DNA of 64,000 nt from Polaromonas sp. (GCF_029945925.1 NZ_JAQSDN010000039.1:124001-188000); one strand, 5' to 3'; shown: positions 33,741 to 43,186, counted from the stretch's first letter. Numbers and translations: made by a program. Notes: a model not told the origin generated them from the sequence alone.

Positions 33741-35383
33741 CCGACAACTTGGCGCCTGTCCTGGTCATCGACAAACTGCATGTGGCCTTGCCGCCCGGCA
33801 GCGACCGGCCTTATGCGATCGAGAACGTCAGCCTGAGCATCCATCCGGGTAAAACGCTGTGTGTGGTGGGGGAATCCGGTTCCGGAAAATCGGTCATGGC
33901 TACGGCGATCATGGGATTGCTGCCCCGCGAGCTCCAGCCGGGCCCGGGCCGTATTCTGCTGCGCGGCGAGTCGCTGCTGGACGCGCCGGCGCAGCACCTG
34001 CGCGCCTTGCGCGGCCAGGCCATGGGCATGGTGTTCCAGGAGCCGATGACCGCGCTGAACCCGGTGATGACCTGCGGCGACCAGATCGACGAGCTGTTGC
34101 AACAGCACACCGACTGGGGTGCCAAACGCCGCAGCGAAGCGGTGCTGGACATCCTGCGGCGCGTCAAGCTGCCCGAGCCTGAACGCATGATGCGCAGCTA
34201 CCCGCACCAGCTCTCGGGCGGTCAGCGCCAGCGCATCGTGATTGCCATGGCCGTCATTTTGCAGCCGGCCCTGCTGATCTGCGACGAGCCGACCACGGCT
34301 CTCGATGTCACCACGCAAAAGGAAATTCTCCGGCTGATCGAGGAGCTGCAGGCGGACCTGTCGGGTGGCCACCGCTGCGCTGTGCTGTTCATCACGCACG
34401 ACATGGGCGTCGTCGCCGAGATTGCCGATGACGTCCTGGTCATGCACCAGGGCAGGGCGGTCGAATACGGCACGCGTGATGCGGTGCTGCAGACACCGCA
34501 GGCCGACTACACCAAGATGCTGCTGGCGGCCGTGCCCAGCATGACGCCGCCGCCGGCCCGGCCGGCGCCGCTGGGCGCGCCGCTGCTGCGCGGCCAGGAC
34601 GTCAGCAAAACCTACAGCGCCCGCGACTGGCTGGGCCGCAGCCGGCTGACGCATGCGCTGAAGGCCGCGTCGGTGGCCGTGTCGGCCGGGGAAACCGTCG
34701 GCATTGTCGGCGAGTCCGGGTCGGGCAAGTCGACGCTGGCGCGCTGCCTGATCCGGCTGATCGACCCGACCGGTGGCCAGGTCCTGTGGCGCCAGAACGC
34801 ACGAGGCGGGGACGATGCCCTGCTCGACGTGGCCCGGTTCAGCGAAGGCCGGCTCCGGCCGCTGCGCAGCCAGGTGCAGGTAGTGTTCCAGGACCCGAAT
34901 CGCTCGCTCAACCCGCGCCGCAAGGTCGGTGATTCCATCATCGAAGGCGCTATGAATTTCGGAGCTACCCGCGCAGAAGCCATGGCGCTTGCAGCCAGTT
35001 TGATGGATAAGGTCCGGTTGCCCGCCGACGGCCTGCAACGTTACCCCAGCCAGTTCTCGGGCGGGCAGCGCCAGCGCATCGCGATTGCGCGCGCGCTGGC
35101 CTGCCGCCCGCGTGTGCTGGTGGCCGACGAAGCGGTCAGCGCCCTCGACGTGAGTGTGCAGGCGCAAATTTTGAAACTGCTGCGCGAGATCCAGACCGAG
35201 CTGGGCCTGGGCATGCTGTTCATCACACACGACCTGCGCGTGGCGGCGCAACTGTGCGACCGTGTGATCGTCATGCACCAGGGCGAAATTGTGGAAGAGG
35301 GCCCGACCACCGGGCTGTATGCGCGACCGCAACACGAGTACACACGCCGGCTGTTTGCGGCCGCACCCGGAGCGATATTTTGA
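33737..35383 (+). CDS. fused peptide-type ABC transporter ATPase (DppD-DppF)
   Basis: Single chain of 548 residues carrying two complete ABC domains, replacing separate DppD and DppF. Domain 1 (about 1-265): Walker A GESGSGKS, signature LSGGQRQR, Walker B LLICDEPTTALD, switch THDMG. Domain 2 (about 280-548): Walker A GESGSGKST, signature FSGGQRQR, Walker B VLVADEAVSALD, switch THDLR. Start and stop both overlap neighbours. A repeat element is embedded in domain 2 at 34949-35005, where it encodes EGAMNFGATRAEAMALAASL between the Q-loop and signature. Confidence 0.94.
   Translation: MTDNLAPVLVIDKLHVALPPGSDRPYAIENVSLSIHPGKTLCVVGESGSGKSVMATAIMGLLPRELQPGPGRILLRGESLLDAPAQHLRALRGQAMGMVFQEPMTALNPVMTCGDQIDELLQQHTDWGAKRRSEAVLDILRRVKLPEPERMMRSYPHQLSGGQRQRIVIAMAVILQPALLICDEPTTALDVTTQKEILRLIEELQADLSGGHRCAVLFITHDMGVVAEIADDVLVMHQGRAVEYGTRDAVLQTPQADYTKMLLAAVPSMTPPPARPAPLGAPLLRGQDVSKTYSARDWLGRSRLTHALKAASVAVSAGETVGIVGESGSGKSTLARCLIRLIDPTGGQVLWRQNARGGDDALLDVARFSEGRLRPLRSQVQVVFQDPNRSLNPRRKVGDSIIEGAMNFGATRAEAMALAASLMDKVRLPADGLQRYPSQFSGGQRQRIAIARALACRPRVLVADEAVSALDVSVQAQILKLLREIQTELGLGMLFITHDLRVAAQLCDRVIVMHQGEIVEEGPTTGLYARPQHEYTRRLFAAAPGAIF
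34949..35005 (+). repeat. in-gene repeat copy in the fused ATPase gene
   Basis: GCTATGAATTTCGGAGCTAC, then CCGCGCAGAAGCC, GCGCTTGCAGCCAG and TTTGATGG. It closely matches the intergenic copy at 12976-13040 (ACTATGAATTCAGGAGCTAC on the minus strand). It is in frame and does not disturb the reading frame. Confidence 0.6.
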
Positions 35384-36888
35384 AAAGCCTGAAAGTCCTC
35401 GTCGCTGGCTACCAGCATGAAACCAACACCTTTGCGCCCTCCAAGGCCGACTGGGCGGCGTTCAACCGGGGCGATGACTTCCCTGCCTTTATCCATGGCC
35501 AGGCGATGCTGGACAGGCTCACCGGCGTCAATCTGCCGGCGGGGGGCTTCATCGATGCTGCCAAAACCCGGGGCTGGCAACTGGTGCCCAGCAGCTGGTG
35601 CGGCGCATCGCCCTCGTCCTATGTGACGCAGGATGCGTTCGAACGTATCAGCGCGGCCGTGCTGTCCGACGTGGGCCGGGGCGGCTTCGACGCGGTTTAC
35701 CTGGACCTGCACGGGGCCGGCGTGGCAGAACATGTGGACGACACCGAAGGCGAGCTGATCACGCGCATCCGCCAGGTGGTGGGCCAGGACATTCCCATCG
35801 TCGCCAGCCTGGACCTGCATGCCAATGTGACGCAGCGCATGCTGCAGCAGGCCGATGCGCTGGTCTCCTACCGGACCTATCCCCACATCGACATGGCAGC
35901 AACCGGCGAACTGGCGGCGCAACTGCTGGCACGCCGCCTTCAGCTGGGCCGCAAGGAGCCGCTGCACTACCGGCGTCTGCCTTTCCTGATTCCGCTGAAC
36001 GCACAGAGCACCTGGATGCAGCCCGCCGCAGACCTCTACGATGCCTTGCCGGAGCTGGACCGCGATTTCGGCACCTGCCTGAGTTTTTGCATGGCGTTTC
36101 CGGCGTCCGACTTTGCTGAGTGTGGACCCATGGTCTGGGCGCATGGCGAACATGCGGCAGAAGCAGTGGATCGCCTGTTTGCCCTGGTGGCCGAGCCGAC
36201 ACAGTGGACCCTTGAATTTCTTTCTGCCCGTGACGCCGTCGCGCAATCACTGGCGCGGGCGGAGCGGGCGGGCAAACCGCTGGTCATTGCCGATACGCAG
36301 GACAACCCCGGCGCCGGCGGCGACAGCAACACCACCGGCCTGTTGCATGCGCTGCTGCAACAGGGCGCCGGGAAAAAATTTCCCGGCCAGATTGCGCTGG
36401 GGCTGATGTTCGACCCGCAGGCTGCACAGGCCGCGGCCGCCGCCGGGGTGGGGGCGACGATTTCGATCACCCTGGGGACGGCGGTGCCCACCTTCACCGG
36501 TCAACACAGCGACCCGCCGGTACAGAGCCAGTTCAAGGTGCGCGCTGTCAGCGATGGCACGGTCACGCTCAAGGGGCGGATGATGACCGGGCACACGGCG
36601 AACCTCGGTCCCTGTGCCTGTCTGGAAGTTGACGGCATCCTGGTGGCGGTGGCCAGCGGGCAGATGCAGATGCTGGACCGCGAGCTGTTTCGCATGGTCG
36701 GCATCACGCCGGAGGCGATGAAAATCATCGTCGTCAAAAGCTCCAACCACTTCCGCGCGGACTTCACGCCGCTGGTGGAGAATGCGGCGACCGACATCCT
36801 GATTGCCAAAGCCGCGGGGCCGATGGCGGCGGACCCGGCCGACCTGCCCTGGAAAAACCTGCCCAATTCGATCCGGCGCCGTCCTTGA
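35380..36888 (+). CDS. M81 family metallopeptidase (MlrC-like)
   Basis: Zinc hydrolase of 502 residues, related to MlrC, which completes degradation of the cyclic peptide microcystin. Conserved stretches: GYQHETNTFAPSKADW at the N-terminus, LDLHGAGVAEHVDDTEGELI, SLDLHANVT and SYRTYPHIDMA, and the C-terminal NPGAGGDSNTTG and KSSNHFRADF. The start is a TTG at 35380 overlapping the ATPase stop (TTGA); no ATG gives a complete N-terminus. Family members are widespread outside toxin degraders, usually beside peptide transporters, so the substrate is probably a peptide or amide of unknown type. Confidence 0.9.
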   Translation: MKSLKVLVAGYQHETNTFAPSKADWAAFNRGDDFPAFIHGQAMLDRLTGVNLPAGGFIDAAKTRGWQLVPSSWCGASPSSYVTQDAFERISAAVLSDVGRGGFDAVYLDLHGAGVAEHVDDTEGELITRIRQVVGQDIPIVASLDLHANVTQRMLQQADALVSYRTYPHIDMAATGELAAQLLARRLQLGRKEPLHYRRLPFLIPLNAQSTWMQPAADLYDALPELDRDFGTCLSFCMAFPASDFAECGPMVWAHGEHAAEAVDRLFALVAEPTQWTLEFLSARDAVAQSLARAERAGKPLVIADTQDNPGAGGDSNTTGLLHALLQQGAGKKFPGQIALGLMFDPQAAQAAAAAGVGATISITLGTAVPTFTGQHSDPPVQSQFKVRAVSDGTVTLKGRMMTGHTANLGPCACLEVDGILVAVASGQMQMLDRELFRMVGITPEAMKIIVVKSSNHFRADFTPLVENAATDILIAKAAGPMAADPADLPWKNLPNSIRRRP

Positions 36889-36928
36889 AGGACGGGTCGT
36901 CCTGACCAAGCAACGACTGGAGTAGCTG

Positions 36929-38383
36929 ATGACCCCTTCCCCCACTTCCCCCACTTTGCCTGATCTGGCCGACTGCACGGCGACCGAACTGTTGCAGCTG
37001 TACCAAAGCGGCCAGGCCTCACCGGTCGAAGCCACCCGCGCCGTGCTGGCGCGTATTGACGCGCTCAACCCCGCCCTCAACGCCTTCTGCCTGGTGGCGC
37101 AGGAGTCCGCGCTGCAAAGCGCCCGGGACAGCGAGGCACGCTGGCAGCGTTATCGTCAGGGTGGTGCGCCCTGCGGCGAACTCGACGGTGTACCGGTGTC
37201 CATCAAGGACCTGATCCTGACCCGCGGCATGCCTACCCTGCGCGGCAGCCACACGGTGGACGCCAGCCAGCCCTGGGAGGTGGACGCACCGGCCACCGCG
37301 CGGCTGCGCGAAGCCGGTGCGGTGATTCTCGGCAAAACCACCACGCCGGAGTTCGGCTGCAAGGGCGAAACCAATTCACCGCGCACCGGCATCACGCGCA
37401 ACCCCTGGGATGTCAGCAAGACCCCGGGCGGCTCCTCCGGCGGCGCGGCGGCGGCGGTGGCGTCCGGCATGGGGCCGCTGGCCATAGGCACAGACGGCGC
37501 CGGCTCGGTGCGCATTCCGGCGGCGTTTTGCGGCAACTTTGGCCTCAAGCCCAGTTTTGGTCGCGTACCGGCCTACCCGCTGTCGCCGTTCGGTTCGGTC
37601 GCGCACCTGGGCCCGCACAGCCGCAGCGTGTCTGATGCGGCCCTGATGATGAACGTGCTCAAAAAGCCGGATGCCCGGGACTGGACCTCGCTGCCGCCTG
37701 ACAGCAGCAACTACCTGCAGGGGCTGGAAGACGGCATCCGCGGCCTGCGCATCGCCTGGTCGCCGGCGCTCGGTTATGCGCGCAACGTGGATCCCGAAGT
37801 GGCCCAATCCGTGGCCCGTGCCGTGGCGCTGCTGGCCGACCTTGGCGCGTTGGTGGAGCAGATCGATCCGGGCTTTGAAGACCCGCTGGAGATCACCACC
37901 GGCCTGTGGTTTGCCGGCGCGTGGACCGTCTGGAACACGCTCACCCCCGCGCAGCAGGCGCTGACCGACCCCGACTTTCGCGCCGAGGCGCTGCTCGGTG
38001 AAAAATTCAGCCTGCTCGACATCCAGCGCCTGCACCTGCAACGCGGCGCGCTGGGCTCGCACATGCGCCAGTTCATGCAGCGCTTCGACCTGCTGGTCAC
38101 GCCCAGCGTGGCGGTGCCGGCATTTGAGGCGCGGCCCGCCGGGCACAGCCCCATGGACCCGGCCGCCATGCTGGGCTGGACGCCGTTTTCCTACCCCTTC
38201 AACCTGACCCAGCAGCCGGCCAGCACGGTGCCCTGCGGCCTGACAGCGGCGGGCCTGCCCATCGGCCTGCAGTTTGTCGGGCCGATGTTTGGTGACGCGC
38301 TGGTGCTGCGTGCCTCGCGCGCCTACGAAGCCGCACGGCCTGCCGATGTTGATTTCAAGCGACCGGTGATCGTTGCACCCTGA
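36929..38383 (+). CDS. amidase (GatA-like signature family)
   Basis: Amidase of 484 residues, last gene of the peptide-type operon, 40 bp after the MlrC-like gene with a GGAG ribosome site. The catalytic triad is visible: Lys in PVSIKDLILTRG, cis-Ser in TPGGSSGGAAAAVASG, nucleophile Ser in GTDGAGSVRIPAAFCG. The C-terminal STVPCGLTAAGLPIGLQFVG is standard. With the ABC importer and the M81 peptidase it likely forms a scavenging route for amide-containing compounds. A second, divergent amidase gene flanks the operon on the other side. Confidence 0.9.
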   Translation: MTPSPTSPTLPDLADCTATELLQLYQSGQASPVEATRAVLARIDALNPALNAFCLVAQESALQSARDSEARWQRYRQGGAPCGELDGVPVSIKDLILTRGMPTLRGSHTVDASQPWEVDAPATARLREAGAVILGKTTTPEFGCKGETNSPRTGITRNPWDVSKTPGGSSGGAAAAVASGMGPLAIGTDGAGSVRIPAAFCGNFGLKPSFGRVPAYPLSPFGSVAHLGPHSRSVSDAALMMNVLKKPDARDWTSLPPDSSNYLQGLEDGIRGLRIAWSPALGYARNVDPEVAQSVARAVALLADLGALVEQIDPGFEDPLEITTGLWFAGAWTVWNTLTPAQQALTDPDFRAEALLGEKFSLLDIQRLHLQRGALGSHMRQFMQRFDLLVTPSVAVPAFEARPAGHSPMDPAAMLGWTPFSYPFNLTQQPASTVPCGLTAAGLPIGLQFVGPMFGDALVLRASRAYEAARPADVDFKRPVIVAP

Positions 38384-38471
38384 AGGGCCCGCGGTTTGCG
38401 CCGCCATTTACTGGAAAACCTCTAGGCCTGCCGCCGCCCCAGACCCCAGAAGCTGTTCATAATCGGGTGGC

Positions 38472-39245
38472 ATGACTTTTTTAGCACTCGATGTGGGCAA
38501 CACCCGGTTGAAGTGGGCCCATTACGCGGCCCCGGTGGTCGGGTCGCCCGTGCTGGCCCATGGCGCGGTGTTTCTGGAAAACATCGACAAGCTGGCGGAC
38601 GAGGAGTGGCGCGGCCTGCCCACGCCGTCGCACATCCTGGGCTGCGTCGTGGCCGGCGACGCGGTCAAACGCCGTGTCGAGGAGCAGATGGAGCTCTGGG
38701 ATGTCATGCCGCGCTGGGTCGTTTCCAGCGCCCAGGAGGCCGGCGTGACCAACGGCTACGACCACCCGACCCGTCTTGGTGCCGACCGCTGGGTCGCGAT
38801 GATAGGGGCGCGGCACCGGCTTCTGGGCCGCGGCATCCGCAAACCCTGCGTGGTGGTGATGGTGGGCACGGCGGTCACGGTCGAGGCCATCGACGCCTCC
38901 GGCAAATTTCTGGGCGGCATCATCCTGCCTGGCCACGGCATCATGCTGCGTGCGCTCGAGTCCGGCACCGCCGGGCTGCATGTGCCCACGGGCGAGGTGA
39001 AAGACTTCCCCACCAACACCAGCGACGCACTGACCAGCGGCGGCACCTTTGCAATTGCGGGCGCCGTGCAGCGCATGGTGGAAAACACCACCCGGCATTG
39101 CGGTGAGGCGCCCGAATGCATCATGACCGGCGGCGCGGGCTGGAAGATGGCGCCCAGCATGTCGGTCCAGGTGGAGCTGGTGGAAAGCCTGATTTTCGAC
39201 GGCCTGCTGGAAATCGCCGCACAACGGTTTGCCGTCTCCGCCTGA
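38472..39245 (+). CDS. coaX: type III pantothenate kinase
   Basis: First enzyme of coenzyme A synthesis, ATP + pantothenate to phosphopantothenate; 257 residues, typical of CoaX. ASKHA-fold motifs: [13 protein letters not shown] (phosphate 1), [11 protein letters not shown] (substrate site), [14 protein letters not shown] (phosphate 2), [15 protein letters not shown] and the C-terminal GGAGW. No birA gene is adjacent, although BirA-CoaX pairs are common in betaproteobacteria; the 88 bp upstream shows no gene. Confidence 0.95.
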   Translation: MTFLALDVGNTRLKWAHYAAPVVGSPVLAHGAVFLENIDKLADEEWRGLPTPSHILGCVVAGDAVKRRVEEQMELWDVMPRWVVSSAQEAGVTNGYDHPTRLGADRWVAMIGARHRLLGRGIRKPCVVVMVGTAVTVEAIDASGKFLGGIILPGHGIMLRALESGTAGLHVPTGEVKDFPTNTSDALTSGGTFAIAGAVQRMVENTTRHCGEAPECIMTGGAGWKMAPSMSVQVELVESLIFDGLLEIAAQRFAVSA

Positions 39246-39264
39246 CTGATTGACTGCGGCGCCG

Positions 39265-39316
39265 ATTGCTATAAATTCAATAGCTGGTTGCGCTTGTTCC
39301 ATAAGGGCTGGAGCCC
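39265..39316 (+). repeat. Comamonadaceae-type repeat, copy 4
   Basis: TTGCTATAAATTCAATAGCT, then GGTTGCGCTTG, and AAGGGCTGGAGCC, in the 85-bp gap between the convergent ends of coaX and the wax-ester synthase gene. It may act as a terminator hairpin for one or both. Confidence 0.75.
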
Positions 39317-39330
39317 GGAAACACTGACAA

Positions 39331-40863
39331 TCACGACGCGTCGTCACCCCAGGGCAGCATCAGCGTCACGATGGACAGCTTGGCAAACTCCGGCACAAAC
39401 TCGTCAATGATGCGCTGCGGCTCCGGGCACAGCGTGCTGTCGGTGATCACGCCGAACTGCACGCTCCCCCCGTAACTCAGGATGGACACGCCCAGCCCGA
39501 CATCACCCGACTGCGGCACCCAGAACATGCTTTGCTCCAGCGTGGCGCCGCAGAACCTGAGTTTTTCGCGCGGGCCCGGCACATTGGTCATCACCGCCGT
39601 GGTCTTTTTCGAGAACAGGTTGAGCATCGCGTCCTGCGCCGGCTTGATCAGCAGGCCGGCAATCGCCAGCAGGCTGAAAGCCAGCAGCGGCTGGTAGCTG
39701 CCCTTGAGTGCCGCCATGCGCCGCCGCACCTCGTAGACACGCTCCACCGGGTTGTCCACGCCGATGGGCAGCACCAGCGGCACCAGGCCGAAGCGGTTGC
39801 CGAGTTTGTAGGCGTGCTCGATGGGCCGCAGATTCACCGGCACCATGGCGCGTATCTCCTGGCCTTTCACGTCGTCGCCGTGCGACTTGAGGTATTCGCC
39901 AATCGCACCGGCCACGCAACTGAGCAGCACATCGTTGATCGAGCAGTTCAGCGCCTTGCCGATGGCCCGGACTTCGTCCAGCGGTATCGGCTGGCACCAG
40001 GCCACTTTTTTGGTGGTGCCCGGCTTGCCCTTGAGCCGGGTTTTTGAGTCGTCGGGCATCAGCGCGAGGGCGGCGCTGTCCTTGAGCACCTGCAGCATGA
40101 CCTTGGCCATGTCGATCGAGCCGGCCATGCCTTTGTGCGGGTCGCTCAGCAGGTGCAGCGACCTGGCGGCACCCTCACCGGCGGCGCCCAGCGCCTTGAC
40201 CGTCAGATCGGTGAAGGGTTTGAGCAGGGTCTCGGCGATCCAGTCGTCGGTGCCGCCGCCGGCTTCTTTCTTGCGCCGCTCGGGGGGGGGCGCGCCGCCA
40301 TCGACCAGTGACATGGTCACCGAAATCAGCGCAATGCCGTCGGCAATGCAGTGGTGGATGCGCACAATCATGGCGCTGCCCTTGACGCCATCGGGGCCGG
40401 TGTAGTCCTCGACCAGGTGGATTTGCCAGAGCGGGCGCTTGCGGTCCAGCGGCTGCATGGCGAGTTCGGCCACGCGGTCCTGCAGCGCTTCCTGCTCCTT
40501 GCCCTTCGCCACCTTCGGCAGCCTGTCGGCAACCACGTGGTTCTGCAGGTCGAAGTAGCGGTCCTCGACCCAGGTCGCGCCGGCGGCGTCTTCCATCACC
40601 CGCTGGCGAAAGCGCGCGTACTTGAGCAGGCTGGCCTCGATGCGCTCGCAGACCACCGCATGGCTCACGCCCGGCTGCAGGGACCAGACGCCGACAATCA
40701 TCATCAGGTTGGACGGCGTGTCCATGCGCAGCCAGGCCGTGTCGACCTTGCTCATGCGCTCACCCGACAGGCCCAGCGTGCCCGAGACGGCGCGCTTGAC
40801 GTTTTTCCGGACGTTCTTCGCGACTTTTTTGCCTGCGGCCTGGGCCGAAACGCGTGTGACCAT
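39331..40863 (-). CDS. wax ester synthase/diacylglycerol acyltransferase (WS/DGAT)
   Basis: Acyl-CoA-dependent O-acyltransferase of 510 residues making wax esters or triacylglycerol. The condensing motif HHxxxDG is at 170-176 (IHHCIADG). The conserved PLW region (RPLWQIHLVEDY), NDVLL segment and VMTNVPGPREKLRFCGA near the C-terminus are present. A basic N-terminal extension (AAGKKVAKNVRKNVKR) precedes the usual start MSKVDTAWLRMDTP. The ATG at 40863 has a GGAG ribosome site. It is divergent from an acyl-CoA-binding protein gene, a functionally matching neighbour. It ends convergently with coaX. Confidence 0.92.
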   Translation of the reverse strand: MVTRVSAQAAGKKVAKNVRKNVKRAVSGTLGLSGERMSKVDTAWLRMDTPSNLMMIVGVWSLQPGVSHAVVCERIEASLLKYARFRQRVMEDAAGATWVEDRYFDLQNHVVADRLPKVAKGKEQEALQDRVAELAMQPLDRKRPLWQIHLVEDYTGPDGVKGSAMIVRIHHCIADGIALISVTMSLVDGGAPPPERRKKEAGGGTDDWIAETLLKPFTDLTVKALGAAGEGAARSLHLLSDPHKGMAGSIDMAKVMLQVLKDSAALALMPDDSKTRLKGKPGTTKKVAWCQPIPLDEVRAIGKALNCSINDVLLSCVAGAIGEYLKSHGDDVKGQEIRAMVPVNLRPIEHAYKLGNRFGLVPLVLPIGVDNPVERVYEVRRRMAALKGSYQPLLAFSLLAIAGLLIKPAQDAMLNLFSKKTTAVMTNVPGPREKLRFCGATLEQSMFWVPQSGDVGLGVSILSYGGSVQFGVITDSTLCPEPQRIIDEFVPEFAKLSIVTLMLPWGDDAS

Positions 40864-40987
40864 GAAAACTCCGTGTACCAAGCACCCCGGATGGGGTGAA
40901 TTCCCTATTCTGCAGGCAAGGCAGTGGCTAAGATACCGGGCAGTTACCCGAATTCATCCTGACTTTCAACCGCAACGGAGCACTCTC

Positions 40988-41242
40988 ATGGCAGACATCA
41001 AGGCAGCATTCGACAAGGCAATGGCCGATTCCAAGAACCTCAGTGAGCGCCCCGACAACGCCACGCTGCTGAAGATCTACGCGCTCTACAAGCAGGGCAG
41101 CAGCGGTGACAACGCCGACAAGAAGCCCGGCTTTAGCGACATGGTGGCACGCGCCAAGTGGGATGCGTGGAACAAGCTCAAGGGCACCTCGCAGGAAGAT
41201 GCGATGCAGCAGTACATCGACCTGATCGAATCACTGAGCTGA
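40988..41242 (+). CDS. acyl-CoA-binding protein
   Basis: ACBP of 84 residues, the normal size of a free-standing four-helix acyl-CoA carrier. Family residues are visible: FDKAMADSKNLSERPDN, LLKIYALYKQGSSGDN, KPGFSDMVARAKWDAWNKLKGTSQEDAMQQYIDLI, including the conserved Tyr and Lys that contact the CoA. A CGGAG ribosome site lies before the ATG. It is divergent from the wax-ester synthase, with 124 bp between starts, so co-regulation and delivery of acyl-CoA to that enzyme are plausible. Confidence 0.95.
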   Translation: MADIKAAFDKAMADSKNLSERPDNATLLKIYALYKQGSSGDNADKKPGFSDMVARAKWDAWNKLKGTSQEDAMQQYIDLIESLS

Positions 41243-41561
41243 AAATCAAGAAGTTACTTGTCAAGCTTTGCTGCTATTGCAAGTGATCGAGTGTTTGGAA
41301 CGGCAACGAGTACTTGCAAGCCTGTTTTCTATCAGGTTGCATTTGTTCTGCTTTTTTTCAGAGTTCTTGGGATTCTCGATATGCTTTCCCATGTGGGAGC
41401 CGGCATCTCGCTCTACACTTGTCCGAAGATTATTTCGCTATCATTTTTGATAGAAGCGAAATTTCACGCGCTTTGCGGTCCGATGCGGCATCGCCGGCAG
41501 CTTTTTGTGCCGGTTAACTGATTTCGTTGAATTTCGGACGTGCTTCCGAGTCAAGATATAT
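41243..41561. other. AT-richer intergenic region at the left edge of the glycan island
   Basis: 319 bp with no supported gene; base composition changes here from GC-rich to visibly AT-richer. One imperfect inverted repeat, TTCGCTATCA with TGATAGAAGCGAA (41434-41460), resembles the small palindrome of the repeat family and could also terminate the ACBP transcript. The island promoter should lie in this stretch; no clear -35/-10 pair was picked. Confidence 0.4.
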
Positions 41562-42353
41562 ATGAACGCACTAATTGGATTTTCAGGATTTGTAGGAAAT
41601 ACGCTTCTTAGGCAGGCGCACTTCGAGGCCCTCTATCGATCAACCAATATATCTGATATCGACCATCTTTCGTTCGATACTGTTGTGTGCGCCGGTGCCC
41701 CTGCACAAAAGTGGATCGCAAATCGCGAGCCCGACGCAGATCGCCGGAAGATTGAAGGGCTGATTTCGCACTTGAAAACTATCCAGTGCAAAACTTTTGT
41801 CCTGATTAGCACAGTCGATGTGTTTAAAAGCGCGATAGGGGTTGATGAAAACACGGTTGTTGACGAGTCCGGTCTTAACGCTTACGGCCTGAATCGTCGT
41901 CGACTTGAAAAATTTGTGGAAAATAATTTTGAAAATTATCTGATCGTTCGCCTGCCGGGTCTGGTTGGTCCCGGTCTACGTAAGAACGTGATTTATGATT
42001 TTCTAAATGGCATCAATCTCGACGCGATTGATAGTCGCAGCATTTTCCAGTTTTACCCGATGGTCAATCTCTGGTGCGATATCCAAATTTCTCTCAACGC
42101 CGGTTTGAAGGTGGTGCATCTCACTGCAGAACCGGTCAGTGTGGCCGATGTTTCAAAACAGGGCTTTGGCATAGTTTTTGACAATACCTTGGGTAGCACT
42201 CCGGCGAGCTACGACATGCGCACCGTTCATGCTCAAATTTTTGGTTCCGGGGGGCATTGCCAGTACAGTGCACGTGAAACCATGCAAGCCGTTAGGGCTT
42301 ACGCGCAGTCTGAGCCACTCGCGATCAAGTTCAACCCGGAGGTAAGCGCATGA
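41562..42353 (+). CDS. NAD-dependent epimerase/dehydratase-like protein
   Basis: Rossmann-fold protein of 263 residues related to sugar-nucleotide epimerases. The N-terminal GFSGFVG fits the GxxGxxG dinucleotide motif and VLISTVDVF the usual second block, but the catalytic YxxxK is YGLNR, with Arg in place of Lys, and the C-terminal substrate domain is short. It may therefore be a reductase or a non-standard epimerase. The start at 41562 has no strong ribosome site. Codon use is AT-richer than outside the island. It overlaps the sugar isomerase-like gene by four bases and opens a run of coupled genes. Confidence 0.7.
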   Translation: MNALIGFSGFVGNTLLRQAHFEALYRSTNISDIDHLSFDTVVCAGAPAQKWIANREPDADRRKIEGLISHLKTIQCKTFVLISTVDVFKSAIGVDENTVVDESGLNAYGLNRRRLEKFVENNFENYLIVRLPGLVGPGLRKNVIYDFLNGINLDAIDSRSIFQFYPMVNLWCDIQISLNAGLKVVHLTAEPVSVADVSKQGFGIVFDNTLGSTPASYDMRTVHAQIFGSGGHCQYSARETMQAVRAYAQSEPLAIKFNPEVSA

Positions 42354-43186
42354 GACTAGCAATTTCAAACATTGCTTGGGATATCGATGAGGATGAAGCC
42401 GTAGCTAAATTACTTCATCGGTATCATGTTGATGCGATCGATGTTGCACCGGGTAAATATTTTCGCGAACCAGCCAAGGCCAGAGACAAGGATATCGTTT
42501 GCATCAAGAATTGGTGGGCTGAACAGGGCATTGAAATCACGGGCATGCAGTCGCTTTTGTTTGGTACAAGTGGTTTGAGTATCTTCGGCTCATCGGAAGT
42601 CGAAGATGCCACGCTACAGCATCTCACGGCAGTTTGCCGCTTTGGGGCAGGTCTGGGTGCCAAACGATTGGTGTTTGGTTCGCCCAAGAATCGAGACCGC
42701 ACTGGCTTAAGTGATCAACAAGCCATGGATTTAGCCGTCTCTTTTTTTCAACGCCTCGGTAATGTTGCCAAAAAATGTGGTGTGGTGATCTGTCTGGAGC
42801 CAAACCCAAGCTGCTACGGTGCCAATTTCATGATCAACAGCGCTGAAACGGCCCAGGTGGTGAGACAGATCGCCCACCCAGCGATCAGAATGCAATTGGA
42901 TACTGGTGCTCTCGCAATTAACGAGGAAGATCCCGGTGCTGTGCTAAAAGACAGCGCCTCCCTTATTGGGCATATTCATGCCAGTGAACCGAACTTGCTT
43001 CCTTTGGGGGACGGGGGAGCTGACCATGCCAAAGTGGTTGTAGCTCTGGTTGAGCATCTGCCCAATCATCTGGTTTCCATCGAGATGCTGGCGACAAAAA
43101 ATGAACCCCACCAGCAGTCGATCGAGCGCGCACTGAATGTGGCGATCCGACACTACCGAAATAGCGAAGTTGGGGCCAGCGCGTGA
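42350..43186 (+). CDS. sugar phosphate isomerase/epimerase (xylose isomerase-like TIM barrel)
   Basis: TIM-barrel enzyme of 278 residues. Metal-ligand segments typical of the family are seen: CLEPNPSCYG (Glu), QLDTGAL (Asp), GHIHASEPNLLPLG (His and Glu neighbours) and SIEMLATKNE (final Glu). It starts in the stop of the preceding gene (ATGA) and ends in a GTGA overlap with the next. In this cluster it may process a sugar or polyol building block; the substrate is unknown. Confidence 0.8.
   Translation: MRLAISNIAWDIDEDEAVAKLLHRYHVDAIDVAPGKYFREPAKARDKDIVCIKNWWAEQGIEITGMQSLLFGTSGLSIFGSSEVEDATLQHLTAVCRFGAGLGAKRLVFGSPKNRDRTGLSDQQAMDLAVSFFQRLGNVAKKCGVVICLEPNPSCYGANFMINSAETAQVVRQIAHPAIRMQLDTGALAINEEDPGAVLKDSASLIGHIHASEPNLLPLGDGGADHAKVVVALVEHLPNHLVSIEMLATKNEPHQQSIERALNVAIRHYRNSEVGASA

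Noticed and set aside
33203-35335. 710-codon open frame on the minus strand
   Set aside because: Shadow of the ABC permease and fused ATPase genes, whose motifs are unambiguous.
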